In this document: positions 51,451-60,635 of the stretch, one piece after another
Position numbering within the stretch: position 1 is the first letter of the stretch
Layout: each line of letters opens with the position of its first letter
Assembly: GCF_003610895.1 (NCBI RefSeq)
Contig: NZ_MCAS01000017.1
Location: 1 to 64,000, forward strand
Source: Paraburkholderia fungorum
GTDB taxonomy: Bacteria > Pseudomonadota > Gammaproteobacteria > Burkholderiales > Burkholderiaceae
Length of the DNA stretch: 64,000 bases
Reading direction: 5' to 3'
Made by a program: the position numbers and the translations under genes
The notes under the pieces: generated by a model
Database searches by the model: none
Told to the model about the DNA's origin: nothing
The model's input: the letters and a program-made list of their open reading frames with translations, nothing else

Positions 51451-52224
51451 ATGGCAAACCACAGCATCAAAGGCAAAACCATCGTCATTGCGGGCGGGGC
51501 GAAAAATCTCGGCGGGTTAATTGCACGTGATCTCGCCGCCCAAGGCGCCAAGGCGGTCGCGATCCACTACAACAGCGCGGGCTCGAAGGCCGCAGCGGAC
51601 GAGACGCTTGCCGCGATCAAGTCGGCAGGCGCCACGGCAGTCGCTTTCCAGGCCGATCTGACTTCGGCTGGTGCGGTCGAGAAGCTGTTTGCGGATGTCG
51701 TTGCTGCCGTCGGCCGCCCCGATATTGCAATCAATACGGTAGGCAAGGTGTTGAAGAAGCCGTTCGTCGAGATCACCGAGGCCGAATACGATGAAATGAC
51801 GGCGGTGAATTCCAAGTCGGCGTTCTTCTTTCTCAAAGAGGCAGGCAAGCACGTCAACGACAATGGCAAGATCGTCACGCTCGTCACGTCGCTGCTTGGC
51901 GCATTCACGCCGTTTTACGCTGCCTATGCAGGCACCAAGGCGCCGGTCGAGCATTTCACACGCGCCGCGGCCAAGGAATTCGGCGCACGTGGCATCTCCG
52001 TCACGGCCATAGGCCCTGGCCCCATGGACACGCCGTTCTTCTATCCCGCCGAAGGCGCGGACGCGGTGTCCTATCACAAGACCGCCGCGGCCCTCTCGCC
52101 GTTCTCCACGACTGGCTTGACCGACATCGGAGATGTGGTGCCCTTCATCCGCCATCTGGTCAGCGACGGGTGGTGGATTACGGGGCAGACCATTCTGATC
52201 AACGGCGGTTATACGACCAAATAA
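51451..52224 (+). CDS. SDR oxidoreductase
   Basis: SDR of 257 residues. The cofactor loop is atypical: VIAGGAKNLGGLIA in place of the usual TGxxxGIG, as in the subgroup that includes Burkholderia SDRs beside LysR genes. The catalytic tyrosine is in YAAYAGTK. NTVGK replaces the usual NNAG. Start has GGGGATG upstream. Divergent from the LysR gene; likely its target. Substrate unknown. Confidence 0.87.
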   Translation: MANHSIKGKTIVIAGGAKNLGGLIARDLAAQGAKAVAIHYNSAGSKAAADETLAAIKSAGATAVAFQADLTSAGAVEKLFADVVAAVGRPDIAINTVGKVLKKPFVEITEAEYDEMTAVNSKSAFFFLKEAGKHVNDNGKIVTLVTSLLGAFTPFYAAYAGTKAPVEHFTRAAAKEFGARGISVTAIGPGPMDTPFFYPAEGADAVSYHKTAAALSPFSTTGLTDIGDVVPFIRHLVSDGWWITGQTILINGGYTTK

Positions 52225-52241
52225 GCGACCAAGTAAGCGAG

Positions 52242-52279
52242 CCAGCCGGCCCTCTCTTCCGGTCGAGGAGAGGCGCTGG
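52242..52279. terminator. stem-loop after the SDR gene
   Basis: CCTCTC / GAGAGG inside a CCAGC / GCTGG outer pair with small bulges, between the convergent SDR and NTF2-like genes. Confidence 0.45.
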
Positions 52280-52358
52280 TTTCAAAACAAGCGTTGGTAT
52301 AAACAAGCAGGACGTCACGTTATGCCCGGCAAGCACGCCGTCGATTGCGGCTTCCATC

Positions 52359-52742
52359 TCACCCGATCTTCTGAACCCATTGGCTGCGCCAGGCCGGCGC
52401 TTCGAAGGGGTCCGAAAAATACTGGGTCTCATGAACCACTTTGCCGTCGCGGAACTCCATGATGCTTACGGTGTAAGCCACGCGTCCCTTATAGGTGATG
52501 CTGTATTCCGTGACCCAGAGATTACCTTCTCCCTGAATCCGCTTGACGTCGAAACCCGACGGCTTATCCGGATGATGACCCCGCAGCGCCTGCAAATTAG
52601 CTCGCCCAACGATTCGTTCACCTGATTGGGGATAGTCACAGATGGCATCGTCATCGTAGATATCGTGTTCCGCATCGAGATCACCGGCCGCCGACGCCTG
52701 CCAGTGCGCATTCAAGGCTTCACGTAGGGTTGCTTCGTGCAT
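52359..52742 (-). CDS. NTF2-like / SnoaL-fold protein
   Basis: Small protein of 127 residues with the SnoaL pattern: ALNAHWQASAAGDLDAEHDIY at the start, YPQSGERIVGRANLQAL and FRDGKVVHETQYF. The ATG at 52742 is preceded by CGGAGGCAC; an in-frame ATG at 52766 has no ribosome site. It follows the aldo/keto reductase gene by 30 bases and probably shares its transcript. Confidence 0.87.
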   Translation of the reverse strand: MHEATLREALNAHWQASAAGDLDAEHDIYDDDAICDYPQSGERIVGRANLQALRGHHPDKPSGFDVKRIQGEGNLWVTEYSITYKGRVAYTVSIMEFRDGKVVHETQYFSDPFEAPAWRSQWVQKIG

Positions 52743-52772
52743 GGGGTGCCTCCGGGTATCGCTCACATCTAT

Positions 52773-53714
52773 CTACTGCGGACGTCGCGGAATAAACCCG
52801 GGGCTGCCCGTCTTGACGACTTCGTTGAAGCGCTGCCTCGTCTCGATCCGGTTGATCTCGTCGAATGCGTCGGTCGGGAGTGCGGCGACATCGAAATTCT
52901 CGCGGGCGCGCACCGCGGTTTTCGGCGTGGTGAGCAAAGCCCCACCGCGCTGAATCGCCCAGGCAAGAAGGACCTGGGCCGGCGTCCGTCCAATTCGCGT
53001 GGCAATCTGCAAGACGACTGGGTCCTCAAGCGGACCCGGCCTGATTCCGTGACCCAAGGGCGCAAAAGCCAGGAACACGATTTCATGCTCTTTGCAGAAT
53101 TCCAGAAGTTCCGTTTCCGGAAGATACGGATGGGCTTCGACCTGCACCACCGCCGGCTTGATTCGCGCCGCTTCGTAAAGAGGCCGCAGTTCGTTCAGGC
53201 CGATGTCGGACAGTCCGATGGCCCGGCATCTTCCCTGGTCGACCAGCGCTTCCATCGCCCCCCACGTATCCAGCAAGGTCACGCCTTTGTCATAGATGAC
53301 ATCGCCGTTTTCATCGCGCGGGTCCTGCTCGTCTCCCGGTTGAAATGCAAACGGCGTGTGTATCAGATAGAGATCAAGGTAGTCGAGTCCGAGCCTTGCA
53401 AGACTTGCCTCGAAAGCCGGTTCGACACGCTCGGGCCGATGATTGGAGTTCCACAGTTTTGTGGTCACGAAGATGTCTTCGCGCGCGATCCCTACGGCAG
53501 CGAGCCCTATGCGCAGCGCCTCGCCCACCTCGCGCTCGTTCCGATATCGCTCGGCGCAATCAAAATGTCGATAACCGGCTTCCAGCGCGGCTCGGGTCGC
53601 ACTGGTTGTGGTGGCTGCATCGGGAATCAGCGTGCCAAATCCGAGTGCGGGCATGCTGCCGCCTCCGTGATTAAGCGCGATCTTTTTGCTCCGGAAATCG
53701 GAAGACTCAATCAT
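52773..53714 (-). CDS. aldo/keto reductase
   Basis: NADPH-dependent carbonyl reductase with a TIM barrel, 313 residues. The tetrad is complete: Asp52 and Tyr57 in FDCAERY, Lys86 in TTKLWN, and His119 in YLIHTPF. The C-terminal cofactor segment is IPRRPQ-near; TPKTAVRARENFD matches the phosphate loop. The ATG at 53714 follows GGAGATGTC; an ATG at 53738 is in frame. Confidence 0.92.
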   Translation of the reverse strand: MIESSDFRSKKIALNHGGGSMPALGFGTLIPDAATTTSATRAALEAGYRHFDCAERYRNEREVGEALRIGLAAVGIAREDIFVTTKLWNSNHRPERVEPAFEASLARLGLDYLDLYLIHTPFAFQPGDEQDPRDENGDVIYDKGVTLLDTWGAMEALVDQGRCRAIGLSDIGLNELRPLYEAARIKPAVVQVEAHPYLPETELLEFCKEHEIVFLAFAPLGHGIRPGPLEDPVVLQIATRIGRTPAQVLLAWAIQRGGALLTTPKTAVRARENFDVAALPTDAFDEINRIETRQRFNEVVKTGSPGFIPRRPQ

Positions 53715-53807
53715 GGCGACATCTCCGCACTGCTTCATGTTTTGCGACGAAAGATCGACGCTGAACCAAGTGTAGCAAATGAATGCGGAGCGGCAGCGGA
53801 CAAAAGT

Positions 53808-55046
53808 CTATCCGTACTGCGCAACAAGTGCGTTCCACAAAGCATAGACTTCCCGCATACCGGGATCGTGATCGCTGGTCCACACAGCGGTTTGCACCAG
53901 TACCAGCTTCGAACGTGGATCGACGATGATTCTTTGACCGTCCATCCCTTGCAACGCGAACATGCGGTGATCGCCCGGCAATATCCAGACCTGATACCCG
54001 TAGCCGAAAAATGAGGTCGCTTTACCCGCGGCGAGAAAGCTGTCGGGAGACGCGACGCTCGTCGCCTGCAGCACCCAATCGCGCGGGACGATCTGCTTGC
54101 CGTTCCACTTGCCGTCGTACGCGAGCATCAGTCCAAGTCTCGCCCAATCGCGCAAGGTCGCGTTTACGCAGCAAAACGTAATGTCCTGCCCGGTCGAATC
54201 GCGCCCCCATGATGCATCCGACTCCATGCCCATCTTCTTCCAGATACGCTCGCTCGCGTACTGCGCCACCGACATATGTGTTGCATGGCTCAAGACCAGG
54301 CCGAGCACTTCCGTTTCGACACTTGCATAACTGAAATGCGTGCCGGGAGCACGTTCGCGTTTATCGAAGCGCTTGACGGCTTCGATAGCGCCTGCGCCGT
54401 TCGGGCTGAAAAGATCGCGGCCCAGCTTGTCGCGATCGTCGCCAGGATTGCTGTCTTCAAAGAAATGGACACCTGAAGACATATGCAGCAGGTCGCGAAT
54501 CGAAGTTTTGCCGTAAGGATTGTCAGCCAACTCCGGCACATAGACATCCGCTAGATCGTCGATCGAGTGGATTGTCCCTTCTGATATGGCGATACCGATC
54601 AGCATGCCGACGATGGTTTTCGCCATGGACTGCGACATGAACCGGTCGGTGTCTTTCCGGGCGTAGCGATAATGCTCGTAAAGGATCGTGTCGCCGCGCG
54701 CGATCAGCAAGCCGGTCACCGGGTTGCGATCGAGATAATCGTCGATGGTGCGATAGCGGGCGCCGTACGGGTACGTCAGGGTCAGCTCGTGCTCGGAGGT
54801 TTTGAGTATGGACGGCGCACCGGCCCGGGCAATCGGGTCGCTTGGACGGACTTCGTCATAGTGCGTGTAGTAGCCGACGAACTGCTTTTGTGTTCTCGCC
54901 TCGCCTGGTATGGGCAGCGGATAGTGGTCCGCGGCACCGTATGCGTCAGCGGCATATCCGGTGTCGGAGAAGACCGGGCCAGACTGCGCCAGCGCGCATG
55001 ACATCGCCAGAATGCAGCCTACGGCTACCTTAACGCTTTGCAGCAT
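53808..55046 (-). CDS. secreted serine hydrolase, beta-lactamase class C family
   Basis: Periplasmic protein of 412 residues with a signal peptide (MLQSVKVAVGCILAMSCALA). The catalytic SxxK is SMAK, Ser140 and Lys143; the second-motif tyrosine is in FSYASVE. The lactamase fold starts after a 95-residue leader segment. Family members include esterases, peptidases and 6-aminohexanoate-dimer hydrolases, which this resembles in layout (HMSSGVHFFED). It is unlikely to be a real beta-lactamase. An AAAGGAG site precedes the ATG. Confidence 0.87.
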   Translation of the reverse strand: MLQSVKVAVGCILAMSCALAQSGPVFSDTGYAADAYGAADHYPLPIPGEARTQKQFVGYYTHYDEVRPSDPIARAGAPSILKTSEHELTLTYPYGARYRTIDDYLDRNPVTGLLIARGDTILYEHYRYARKDTDRFMSQSMAKTIVGMLIGIAISEGTIHSIDDLADVYVPELADNPYGKTSIRDLLHMSSGVHFFEDSNPGDDRDKLGRDLFSPNGAGAIEAVKRFDKRERAPGTHFSYASVETEVLGLVLSHATHMSVAQYASERIWKKMGMESDASWGRDSTGQDITFCCVNATLRDWARLGLMLAYDGKWNGKQIVPRDWVLQATSVASPDSFLAAGKATSFFGYGYQVWILPGDHRMFALQGMDGQRIIVDPRSKLVLVQTAVWTSDHDPGMREVYALWNALVAQYG

Positions 55047-55253
55047 TGCACAGCTCCTTTCTCGTTTTGAGGGAGACAGGTGCCAGCTGCGACACCGGTT
55101 ATCACTCAACGGCTGAGCAATAATCCGGTTGACTGTCATCGGTGCGCCCGTCGCATGAGGCTCACAAAGCGCACAAAGCGCGCGACCGGGCGGCCCGATT
55201 ACGATTGTGTTTCGATCGCGCTTCTGTCGATCATCGATCCATACCGCTGCAAA

Positions 55254-56690
55254 TCAGCTTGCCTCAGCACTAGCCGGCGCGAGTGCCAGATGCACAGGCT
55301 GATCTGCCCGCAGGGTAACGTTCATGACAGGGTTCGGATGCGCCATTCCATCGGGAACGGACAGGGTAAAGCGCTGCAGGATCATGGCCGCGATCACCGT
55401 GATCTCAGCCATGGCAAGGTGTTGCCCAAGGCAAACGCGCGGACCCGCGCCGAATGGCAGATAGGCGCCGCGCGGAACTCGCGGTGCGTCGGCGGCAAAG
55501 CGCTCGGGTTGAAAGGCCGCGGGCTCAGGGAACCAGCGCGGGTCGTGATGCAATAGCTGAACCGGCAGCATGAACAGCGTACCGGCGGGGAAATGCCACT
55601 CACCCAAGGCGATAGGCGCCGACGCGCGACGGCTGATCAGTACGGGTGCTGCGGGGTAAAGGCGCAGCGTTTCCTCAATGGTTTGCGTCAGGTAGCGCAG
55701 CGATGGCAAGGTATCCGTGCTCGGCGTGCCGCCGCTTAACGCCGTCTCGACTTCTTGACGCGCGGCAGCCTGGGCCGCCGGGTTCGACGCCATGCACCAC
55801 GCCCACCAGATCAGCGTGCCCGCCGTGGTCTCGTGCCCGGCGAGGAAGGTCGTCATGCATTCGTCCCGCACCGCCTGCAACGGCCACGCCTGCGGATCCT
55901 CCCGATGCAATCGCAGAAGACGGGACAGCAGGTCGTCGGGCCAGACGTCCTCCGGCAAACTCACGCGAGCCTGAAGATGGCGGTCGATCAAACCCTTGAG
56001 CACCGCGAGGCTTTGTCTCTTGCCGCGTTTCCAGGGCACCCAGTCGGGCGAGCTCACCGGCCAGTAGAACTCGGCGTCGGCTGCCTCGCTGGTCGTGCGC
56101 ATGGCCTTCTCCGCGTCTCGCGCGTCCTCGCCGATTTCATCCGAGAACGTCATACGCAGGATGACGTCCATGGTCAGGGATGTCAGCGCGCTTTCAATAG
56201 GCCAGTGGCGGTCGTGAGCCGGCCACTGCGCGAGTGCGTTGCCGGTCGCGGCGGCGATGGTCGAAACAAAAGTCTGCACAGCCTTCGGGGTGAAGCTCGG
56301 CTGCAGCGCGTGCCGCTTGTCGCGCCACGCGTCGCCCTCGGCGATCAGCACGCTGTGTCCGTGCAGTTGGGCAAATACATGCGTGGCCCGCTCCCAGCGG
56401 CGCAGCGAGTCGTGGTGCGTCACCAGCAACTCGCGCACGAGTTGCGGATCGGCGACCACGACCGCATGCTCCGGCCACAAACGCAGATGCACCACGTCGC
56501 CAAACGCCTGCCGCCACTCGGCAAGCGTGCCGAGCAGATCGCGCGACATGCGGCGCAGAAATCCCCAGCCGGTCAGGGTCGCATGCGGCCCGGGCGGCCA
56601 GACGCCGAGTGGATGTCGTGCGGGCGCGGGCTGCTGCGTGTCCGCGTGGAATGGGCATTGGGGTGAAGGTCGGGTATCCATGTGCCGCAT
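55254..56690 (-). CDS. cytochrome P450
   Basis: Heme monooxygenase of 478 residues, soluble bacterial type with a long N-terminus resembling CYP102/CYP4-like enzymes. The I-helix is FLAGHETTAGTLIWW, the K-helix EETLRLYP (ExxR), and the heme loop FGAGPRVCLGQHLA with Cys420. No redox partner is adjacent. An AraC-family gene is divergent, sharing an 80-base promoter region with the dyad CCGCAT-N5-ATGCGG that overlaps the start. A start at the fourth codon (56681) is possible. Confidence 0.92.
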   Translation of the reverse strand: MRHMDTRPSPQCPFHADTQQPAPARHPLGVWPPGPHATLTGWGFLRRMSRDLLGTLAEWRQAFGDVVHLRLWPEHAVVVADPQLVRELLVTHHDSLRRWERATHVFAQLHGHSVLIAEGDAWRDKRHALQPSFTPKAVQTFVSTIAAATGNALAQWPAHDRHWPIESALTSLTMDVILRMTFSDEIGEDARDAEKAMRTTSEAADAEFYWPVSSPDWVPWKRGKRQSLAVLKGLIDRHLQARVSLPEDVWPDDLLSRLLRLHREDPQAWPLQAVRDECMTTFLAGHETTAGTLIWWAWCMASNPAAQAAARQEVETALSGGTPSTDTLPSLRYLTQTIEETLRLYPAAPVLISRRASAPIALGEWHFPAGTLFMLPVQLLHHDPRWFPEPAAFQPERFAADAPRVPRGAYLPFGAGPRVCLGQHLAMAEITVIAAMILQRFTLSVPDGMAHPNPVMNVTLRADQPVHLALAPASAEAS

Positions 56691-56701
56691 TGTCCATGCG
56701 G
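56685..56701. promoter_or_regulatory. dyad at the P450 start
   Basis: CCGCAT-TGTCC-ATGCGG, perfect 6-bp arms. It overlaps the proposed P450 start codon, so either it is an operator that blocks initiation or the true start is the downstream ATG at 56681. Confidence 0.45.
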
Positions 56702-56762
56702 ACGGAAAGCATGTCTTGAACGCAAACGACGTCGACTGGCACCCACGCTATACTTTCCGGCC

Positions 56763-57701
56763 ATGTCCGCCAATCCAATACCCACGCTGCCGCCGTGCCC
56801 CGCTCTGGTCGACCGTGCACCCCGAGTGCTCGACAGCGGCGAGAGCCCTCACGCACGGTTGTATCTCCCACCGCCCGTCTTGCAAGACGCGGTCGTAGCA
56901 ATCGTCTGCCGCGACACGCGCGGCTTCGAGTTGAATGACGCGCAGCGTCTGAACCATTTTCCAGCGTCGCCGCTCGTTTGCCTGTCCTGGTACCGGGATC
57001 TCGACGCAGGGCTCGTAGAAACGACATCCAATGGCCCGCTGTGGCGGCCGTTCGGTGCAGCGCTCATACTTTCGGGCAGTCAGTCCAGCCCGAGCGCAAG
57101 CTGGGCGCCGACAACCGGACAAGGCGGCATGTTGTGCTTCACCGCAGACGCGGTCCAGGCACTATTTGGCGTCGAACTATCCGCCGTTCACGATCGTTTT
57201 CTTTCTGCTTCCGAACTGCTCGGCGATGCCTGGCGACCGTTCCTTGACGCATTGCTCAACGCCGATGATGACGCAGCCACGCTGGCGGCGCTGGAGCAGC
57301 ATCTCGCACCGCGCTGGCAGGCAGTTCGCGGGCGCAACTCCGCCATTGCCTCGCTGCGCCAGGCCGGCCGTCACTGGGTCGGGCGGCTTGCCAGGCAAGC
57401 CAGCGAATGGCGGCAAACGCATAGTCCGCGTCAGGTAGAGCGCCGCATCAAATCGTACAGTGGGCGATCGTTGCGTGAGTGGCAGTCGCTTGTGAAAACA
57501 GAAGGCGCGTTCTTCGCTGCACGGGAGCAATACGAAGCCGGACAAGCCTTTGATTGGGCCGCGCTTGCTCAGGACGAAGGCTTTGCCGACCAGGCTCACC
57601 TTAGCCGTGCGGTGAAGCGCATCACAGGCTTCTCGCCCAGCGATTTCGCACAACGCTTTATCGAAGACGAGTCGTTCTGGATGTACCGGTTATGGGTATG
57701 A
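56763..57701 (+). CDS. AraC-family regulator
   Basis: Regulator of 312 residues. The C-terminal DNA-binding part (about residues 215-305) shows SPRQVERRIKSYSGRSLREWQ and ALAQDEGFADQAHLSRAVKRITGFSPSDF, the latter the family signature. The N-terminal half resembles the DUF6597-type sensor. TATACT before the start at 56763 could be its -10 box. It probably controls the divergent P450. Confidence 0.87.
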   Translation: MSANPIPTLPPCPALVDRAPRVLDSGESPHARLYLPPPVLQDAVVAIVCRDTRGFELNDAQRLNHFPASPLVCLSWYRDLDAGLVETTSNGPLWRPFGAALILSGSQSSPSASWAPTTGQGGMLCFTADAVQALFGVELSAVHDRFLSASELLGDAWRPFLDALLNADDDAATLAALEQHLAPRWQAVRGRNSAIASLRQAGRHWVGRLARQASEWRQTHSPRQVERRIKSYSGRSLREWQSLVKTEGAFFAAREQYEAGQAFDWAALAQDEGFADQAHLSRAVKRITGFSPSDFAQRFIEDESFWMYRLWV

Positions 57702-57749
57702 TCCGCGCCGATCTAGCCGACCTAGCTGACCGGCCGCAGCGGGTTCGCC

Positions 57750-57980
57750 TCAAACGACTTGGTCAGTAATGCGAACATGAGCATCGGTAATGTGGAATCC
57801 GTGCTTCTCGATGTCGTCGAGACACTCACCTGAGTCAACACCCGGGGTCGGATTGTCCCGGCTCAGCTCCACCGACCTGAATGAAACCCACGGAGCGAAC
57901 TTTGCCGGCAGATTTTCCGCCGTGGCGTCTGCCGTAAAACCGAACACGCGACCGGGTCCCCGAAAAATATGGACAAGCAT
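57750..57980 (-). CDS. small conserved-looking protein, function unknown
   Basis: A 76-residue protein starting at an ATG with CAGGAG seven bases before it. It begins MLVHIFRGPGRVFGFTADATAENLP and ends DAHVRITDQVV; no cysteines form a metal site and there is no membrane segment. Codon use is like that of its neighbours. Possibly a small stress or regulatory protein, but I do not recognise a family. Confidence 0.65.
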   Translation of the reverse strand: MLVHIFRGPGRVFGFTADATAENLPAKFAPWVSFRSVELSRDNPTPGVDSGECLDDIEKHGFHITDAHVRITDQVV

Positions 57981-58072
57981 TTCGCTCACTCCTGAGATGG
58001 ATGAATACGTTGCGTGCGGCTGCGAATCAATCTGACGCGAGCTGCTTGCGGTGATTCGCAGACCACCAAGAT

Positions 58073-58321
58073 TCAGTCTTTGCCCCATCGCCAGCGAGGC
58101 GGCTCTCCCTTGAGCCAGCATATGGCCAGAAGGGCGGCACTCAAAAGCACGACAAACAACGCAAAGATGAAAGGCTCGCGGTCCGGACGGAAAAAGTGTG
58201 CATCCAGACACATCAGCGCAATGTACACGATCAACACGACCCATCCTTGCCAACGTGACGGGAAACCCCAACCCCAGCCGTAGCGTTTTGCGGGAAACCA
58301 GTACTTATGCTCAGATGACAT
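58073..58321 (-). CDS. small membrane protein, function unknown
   Basis: An 82-residue protein with two membrane segments (about residues 27-42 and 50-70) separated by a short charged loop, and an aromatic N-terminus (HKYWFPAKRYGWGWGFP). The in-frame reading continues far upstream, but this ATG gives a self-contained two-span protein. No ribosome site is striking. Function not known. Confidence 0.6.
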   Translation of the reverse strand: MSSEHKYWFPAKRYGWGWGFPSRWQGWVVLIVYIALMCLDAHFFRPDREPFIFALFVVLLSAALLAICWLKGEPPRWRWGKD

Positions 58322-58471
58322 TGGGCGATCCTGTAGCGCGGATGGTGGAAAAAATTCTGCACGTCCCCGATTGTTGCACGTGAAGCGGTCTGCTTCCTTG
58401 AAGCTTATTGCCGCTGCGTCTCTCAGGCGATTCACGTATCCTGTGAATCGAACAATCAGGCGGCCCTCAAA

Positions 58472-59341
58472 ATGCGCGATCGCAAATCGACACGAGCAAG
58501 ACCCGTAACCTGTTTCGCCAACAGGCTGTGGAAACCGTTGCTTAAATTTGCGGCCCCTGTCTGCGCGTTCGCATGCACGGTCACAGCCGCTCTGCCGGCG
58601 TATTCGGGTGAACTGCTGCAGGTGCCTGTACGGGAGTCCCAAACCCAGGCAGTCTTCATCGATAAGCCCGCCGGCGCACCGCCATGGGTCATCCTGCTGT
58701 TTGCTGGCGATCAAGGTGCGGTCGGCCTCAGTGAGGCCGGACCCAAGGCAATGCAAGCAAATTTCCTCATCCGGACCGCCGGCTATTGGACGTCCGCAGG
58801 CGACGCGAGCGTCATTGTCGACGCGCCTTCGGATCAATCATCCGGTATGAATGACGCGTTCCGTCTGAGCGACGCTCACGCTCAGGACTTGCACGTCGTG
58901 GTCGCCGCGCTCAGGCAACGTTTTCCTGACGCAAAGATCGCGCTCGTAGGTACCAGCCGGGGCACGATTTCAGTTGGCAACCTGCTCAAGCGGGAACCGC
59001 AACTGGCCGACGCGTATGTCCTGACCTCGCCTGTCACGATCGCCTCGCGTGGCGAGTCCGGGCTTTCGGGCATGCACTGGAACGTCGGCGCTACGCCGGT
59101 CCTGGTGGTGTCGAATGAAAACGACGGGTGTCGCGTTTCACCGTTTAACGCGGCCCGCGCGCTCGCTGAAGACAACAAGCTGCAGTTCCTGGCCGTATCG
59201 AGCAACGAACGCGGCGGGGCTCGCGCCAATGAATGCGGAGCGAAGTCGCCACATGGTTTTCTTGGCATCGAGGCGCAGGTGCTGACCGCCGTCTCCCGAT
59301 GGCTCCAGGATCCGGGTTCAGTCGCAGCCCCGCAGCACTAA
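58472..59341 (+). CDS. secreted alpha/beta hydrolase
   Basis: Exported protein of 289 residues with a long signal region (hydrophobic part about residues 24-44, ending LPAYSG). The nucleophile elbow is VGTSRGT with Ser162; VSNENDGC carries a candidate acid and SPHGFLG the histidine. It resembles dienelactone-hydrolase-like esterases. No partner gene. Confidence 0.82.
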   Translation: MRDRKSTRARPVTCFANRLWKPLLKFAAPVCAFACTVTAALPAYSGELLQVPVRESQTQAVFIDKPAGAPPWVILLFAGDQGAVGLSEAGPKAMQANFLIRTAGYWTSAGDASVIVDAPSDQSSGMNDAFRLSDAHAQDLHVVVAALRQRFPDAKIALVGTSRGTISVGNLLKREPQLADAYVLTSPVTIASRGESGLSGMHWNVGATPVLVVSNENDGCRVSPFNAARALAEDNKLQFLAVSSNERGGARANECGAKSPHGFLGIEAQVLTAVSRWLQDPGSVAAPQH

Positions 59342-59422
59342 CGGGCCGCCCCAGCTATCCGCGCTCCTGGACAAGATGCCATTACAATCCAGCACTTCGA
59401 TCCGAACACAGTGACTTGCGCC

Positions 59423-59824
59423 ATGAAACTCCTTCTTGCATCGACATTCGCGGCGGTCATCGCGACCGCAAGTGCGGCTGCGATAGCCCAAACAGCCGGG
59501 GGCAGCGATACGCCCAAGATGCAGTGCGCCATTGGGTATGTCACCGGCATTGGCGGAGCGGCACAGAGCTTCCGTGAATACCTTGCGACCCCCGACAGAG
59601 ACAGATATCGCTACCTTGCGGACAACCCGATCCAATGCAAGGTTTCCGACGAAGGCCGCGCATCGGGTTGTACCGGCGTCACAAGCCTTCGGAATGAAAA
59701 GGTCAGCGTGTACGACGACGTCGACAACGAGACGATGGCCGTGGTTGCGCGCGTGGAACTCGACCACGGGACATACCCGGTGATTATCGTTGTGCGAAGA
59801 CAGGATGTGCGATGCGAGGAGTAA
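59423..59824 (+). CDS. small exported protein, function unknown
   Basis: A 133-residue protein with a signal peptide (MKLLLASTFAAVIATASAAAIA) and a small cysteine-bearing mature part (KMQCAIGYVTG, QCKVSDEG, SGCTGVTS, VRCEE), which could form disulfides in the periplasm. The ATG at 59423 is the second in frame. It follows the secreted hydrolase by 81 bases in the same direction. Confidence 0.7.
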   Translation: MKLLLASTFAAVIATASAAAIAQTAGGSDTPKMQCAIGYVTGIGGAAQSFREYLATPDRDRYRYLADNPIQCKVSDEGRASGCTGVTSLRNEKVSVYDDVDNETMAVVARVELDHGTYPVIIVVRRQDVRCEE

Positions 59825-59907
59825 ATGCCTCACGGCGCCAGGCGAGGGGGATTCTGCTGGATCGATCGGCTTGCCGAGCGCTGGCACACCTCGCTGATCC
59901 CGCAAGA

Positions 59908-59932
59908 ACCGCGTAGGCCCTCCCTACGCGGT
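59908..59932. terminator. bidirectional stem-loop at the TetR gene end
   Basis: Perfect 10-bp stem ACCGCGTAGG / CCTACGCGGT with a five-base loop, overlapping the stop of the convergent TetR gene (59924). Confidence 0.6.
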
Positions 59933-60526
59933 GGGCCCCTGGATATCGAGCATCCTCAGCGCCAGCTCATTGAGGCGCTCCGCAATACTAGCCGGGGTCA
60001 GACGGCCGTCCGGTTTCATCCAGAGATAGCTGTAAAAATACATACCCAGCACGCCTTTCAGCACGATCGGGTCGTAGGGACGAAAAAGACCCACATCCGC
60101 ACCATCGACCATCGCATCACGCCACACTTTCTCGTATTTGCCGTGCAGCGCCAGAACTTCCGAGCGGCGCGGCTCCGTCAGCGACTGAATCTCGCGAAAA
60201 CACACCGTCAGTTCGGCCTGATGTGAAGCGATCTTCAGGACGAGCTGTTTGCCGAGCATCCTCACCCGTTGCGCAGGGTCGGGCTCCGCGCGCGCGACTC
60301 GCTCCCCGAAATCCGCCAGGTCGGCGATGTATTCCTTCGAGATGTCGTAAAGCAGATCCTCTTTACTCTTGATGTGGTGATATAGCGCACCGCGGCCAAG
60401 TTGGACCGCGTCGCCGAGTTCGCTGATGCCGATCGCGTGGTAGCCGCGCTCCGCGAACAGACGCGCGGCGACTTGCAGGATGCGTTCGCGTTGCGACTGG
60501 CCAGCCGACCGTTCAACGGTATCCAT
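59924..60526 (-). CDS. TetR-family regulator of the acyl-CoA cluster
   Basis: Regulator of 200 residues, HTH at about residues 12-55 (RERILQVAARLFAERG, then GRGALYHHIKSKEDLLYDI). The C-terminal domain includes a tryptophan-rich end (YSYLWMKPDG). Start at 60526 has AGGGGAGTA upstream. It is the last gene in the minus-strand run MFS, MaoC, thiolase and Zn-ribbon genes and probably responds to an acyl-CoA. Confidence 0.9.
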   Translation of the reverse strand: MDTVERSAGQSQRERILQVAARLFAERGYHAIGISELGDAVQLGRGALYHHIKSKEDLLYDISKEYIADLADFGERVARAEPDPAQRVRMLGKQLVLKIASHQAELTVCFREIQSLTEPRRSEVLALHGKYEKVWRDAMVDGADVGLFRPYDPIVLKGVLGMYFYSYLWMKPDGRLTPASIAERLNELALRMLDIQGPTA

Positions 60527-60635
60527 ATTCTGTACTCCCCTCCCCTTCCGCCATTCTTCCCGGCGCAGCACGTTGCGCCTCTGTTCTGGACTCACGATCC
60601 GCGTGAACCCAAGCTTCGAGCATTGATTGTACCGG

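Noticed and set aside
53808..55046. Beta-lactamase resistance gene
   Set aside because: Only the SxxK motif and fold class fit; the length, leader segment and altered second motif match the broader esterase/dimer-hydrolase group.
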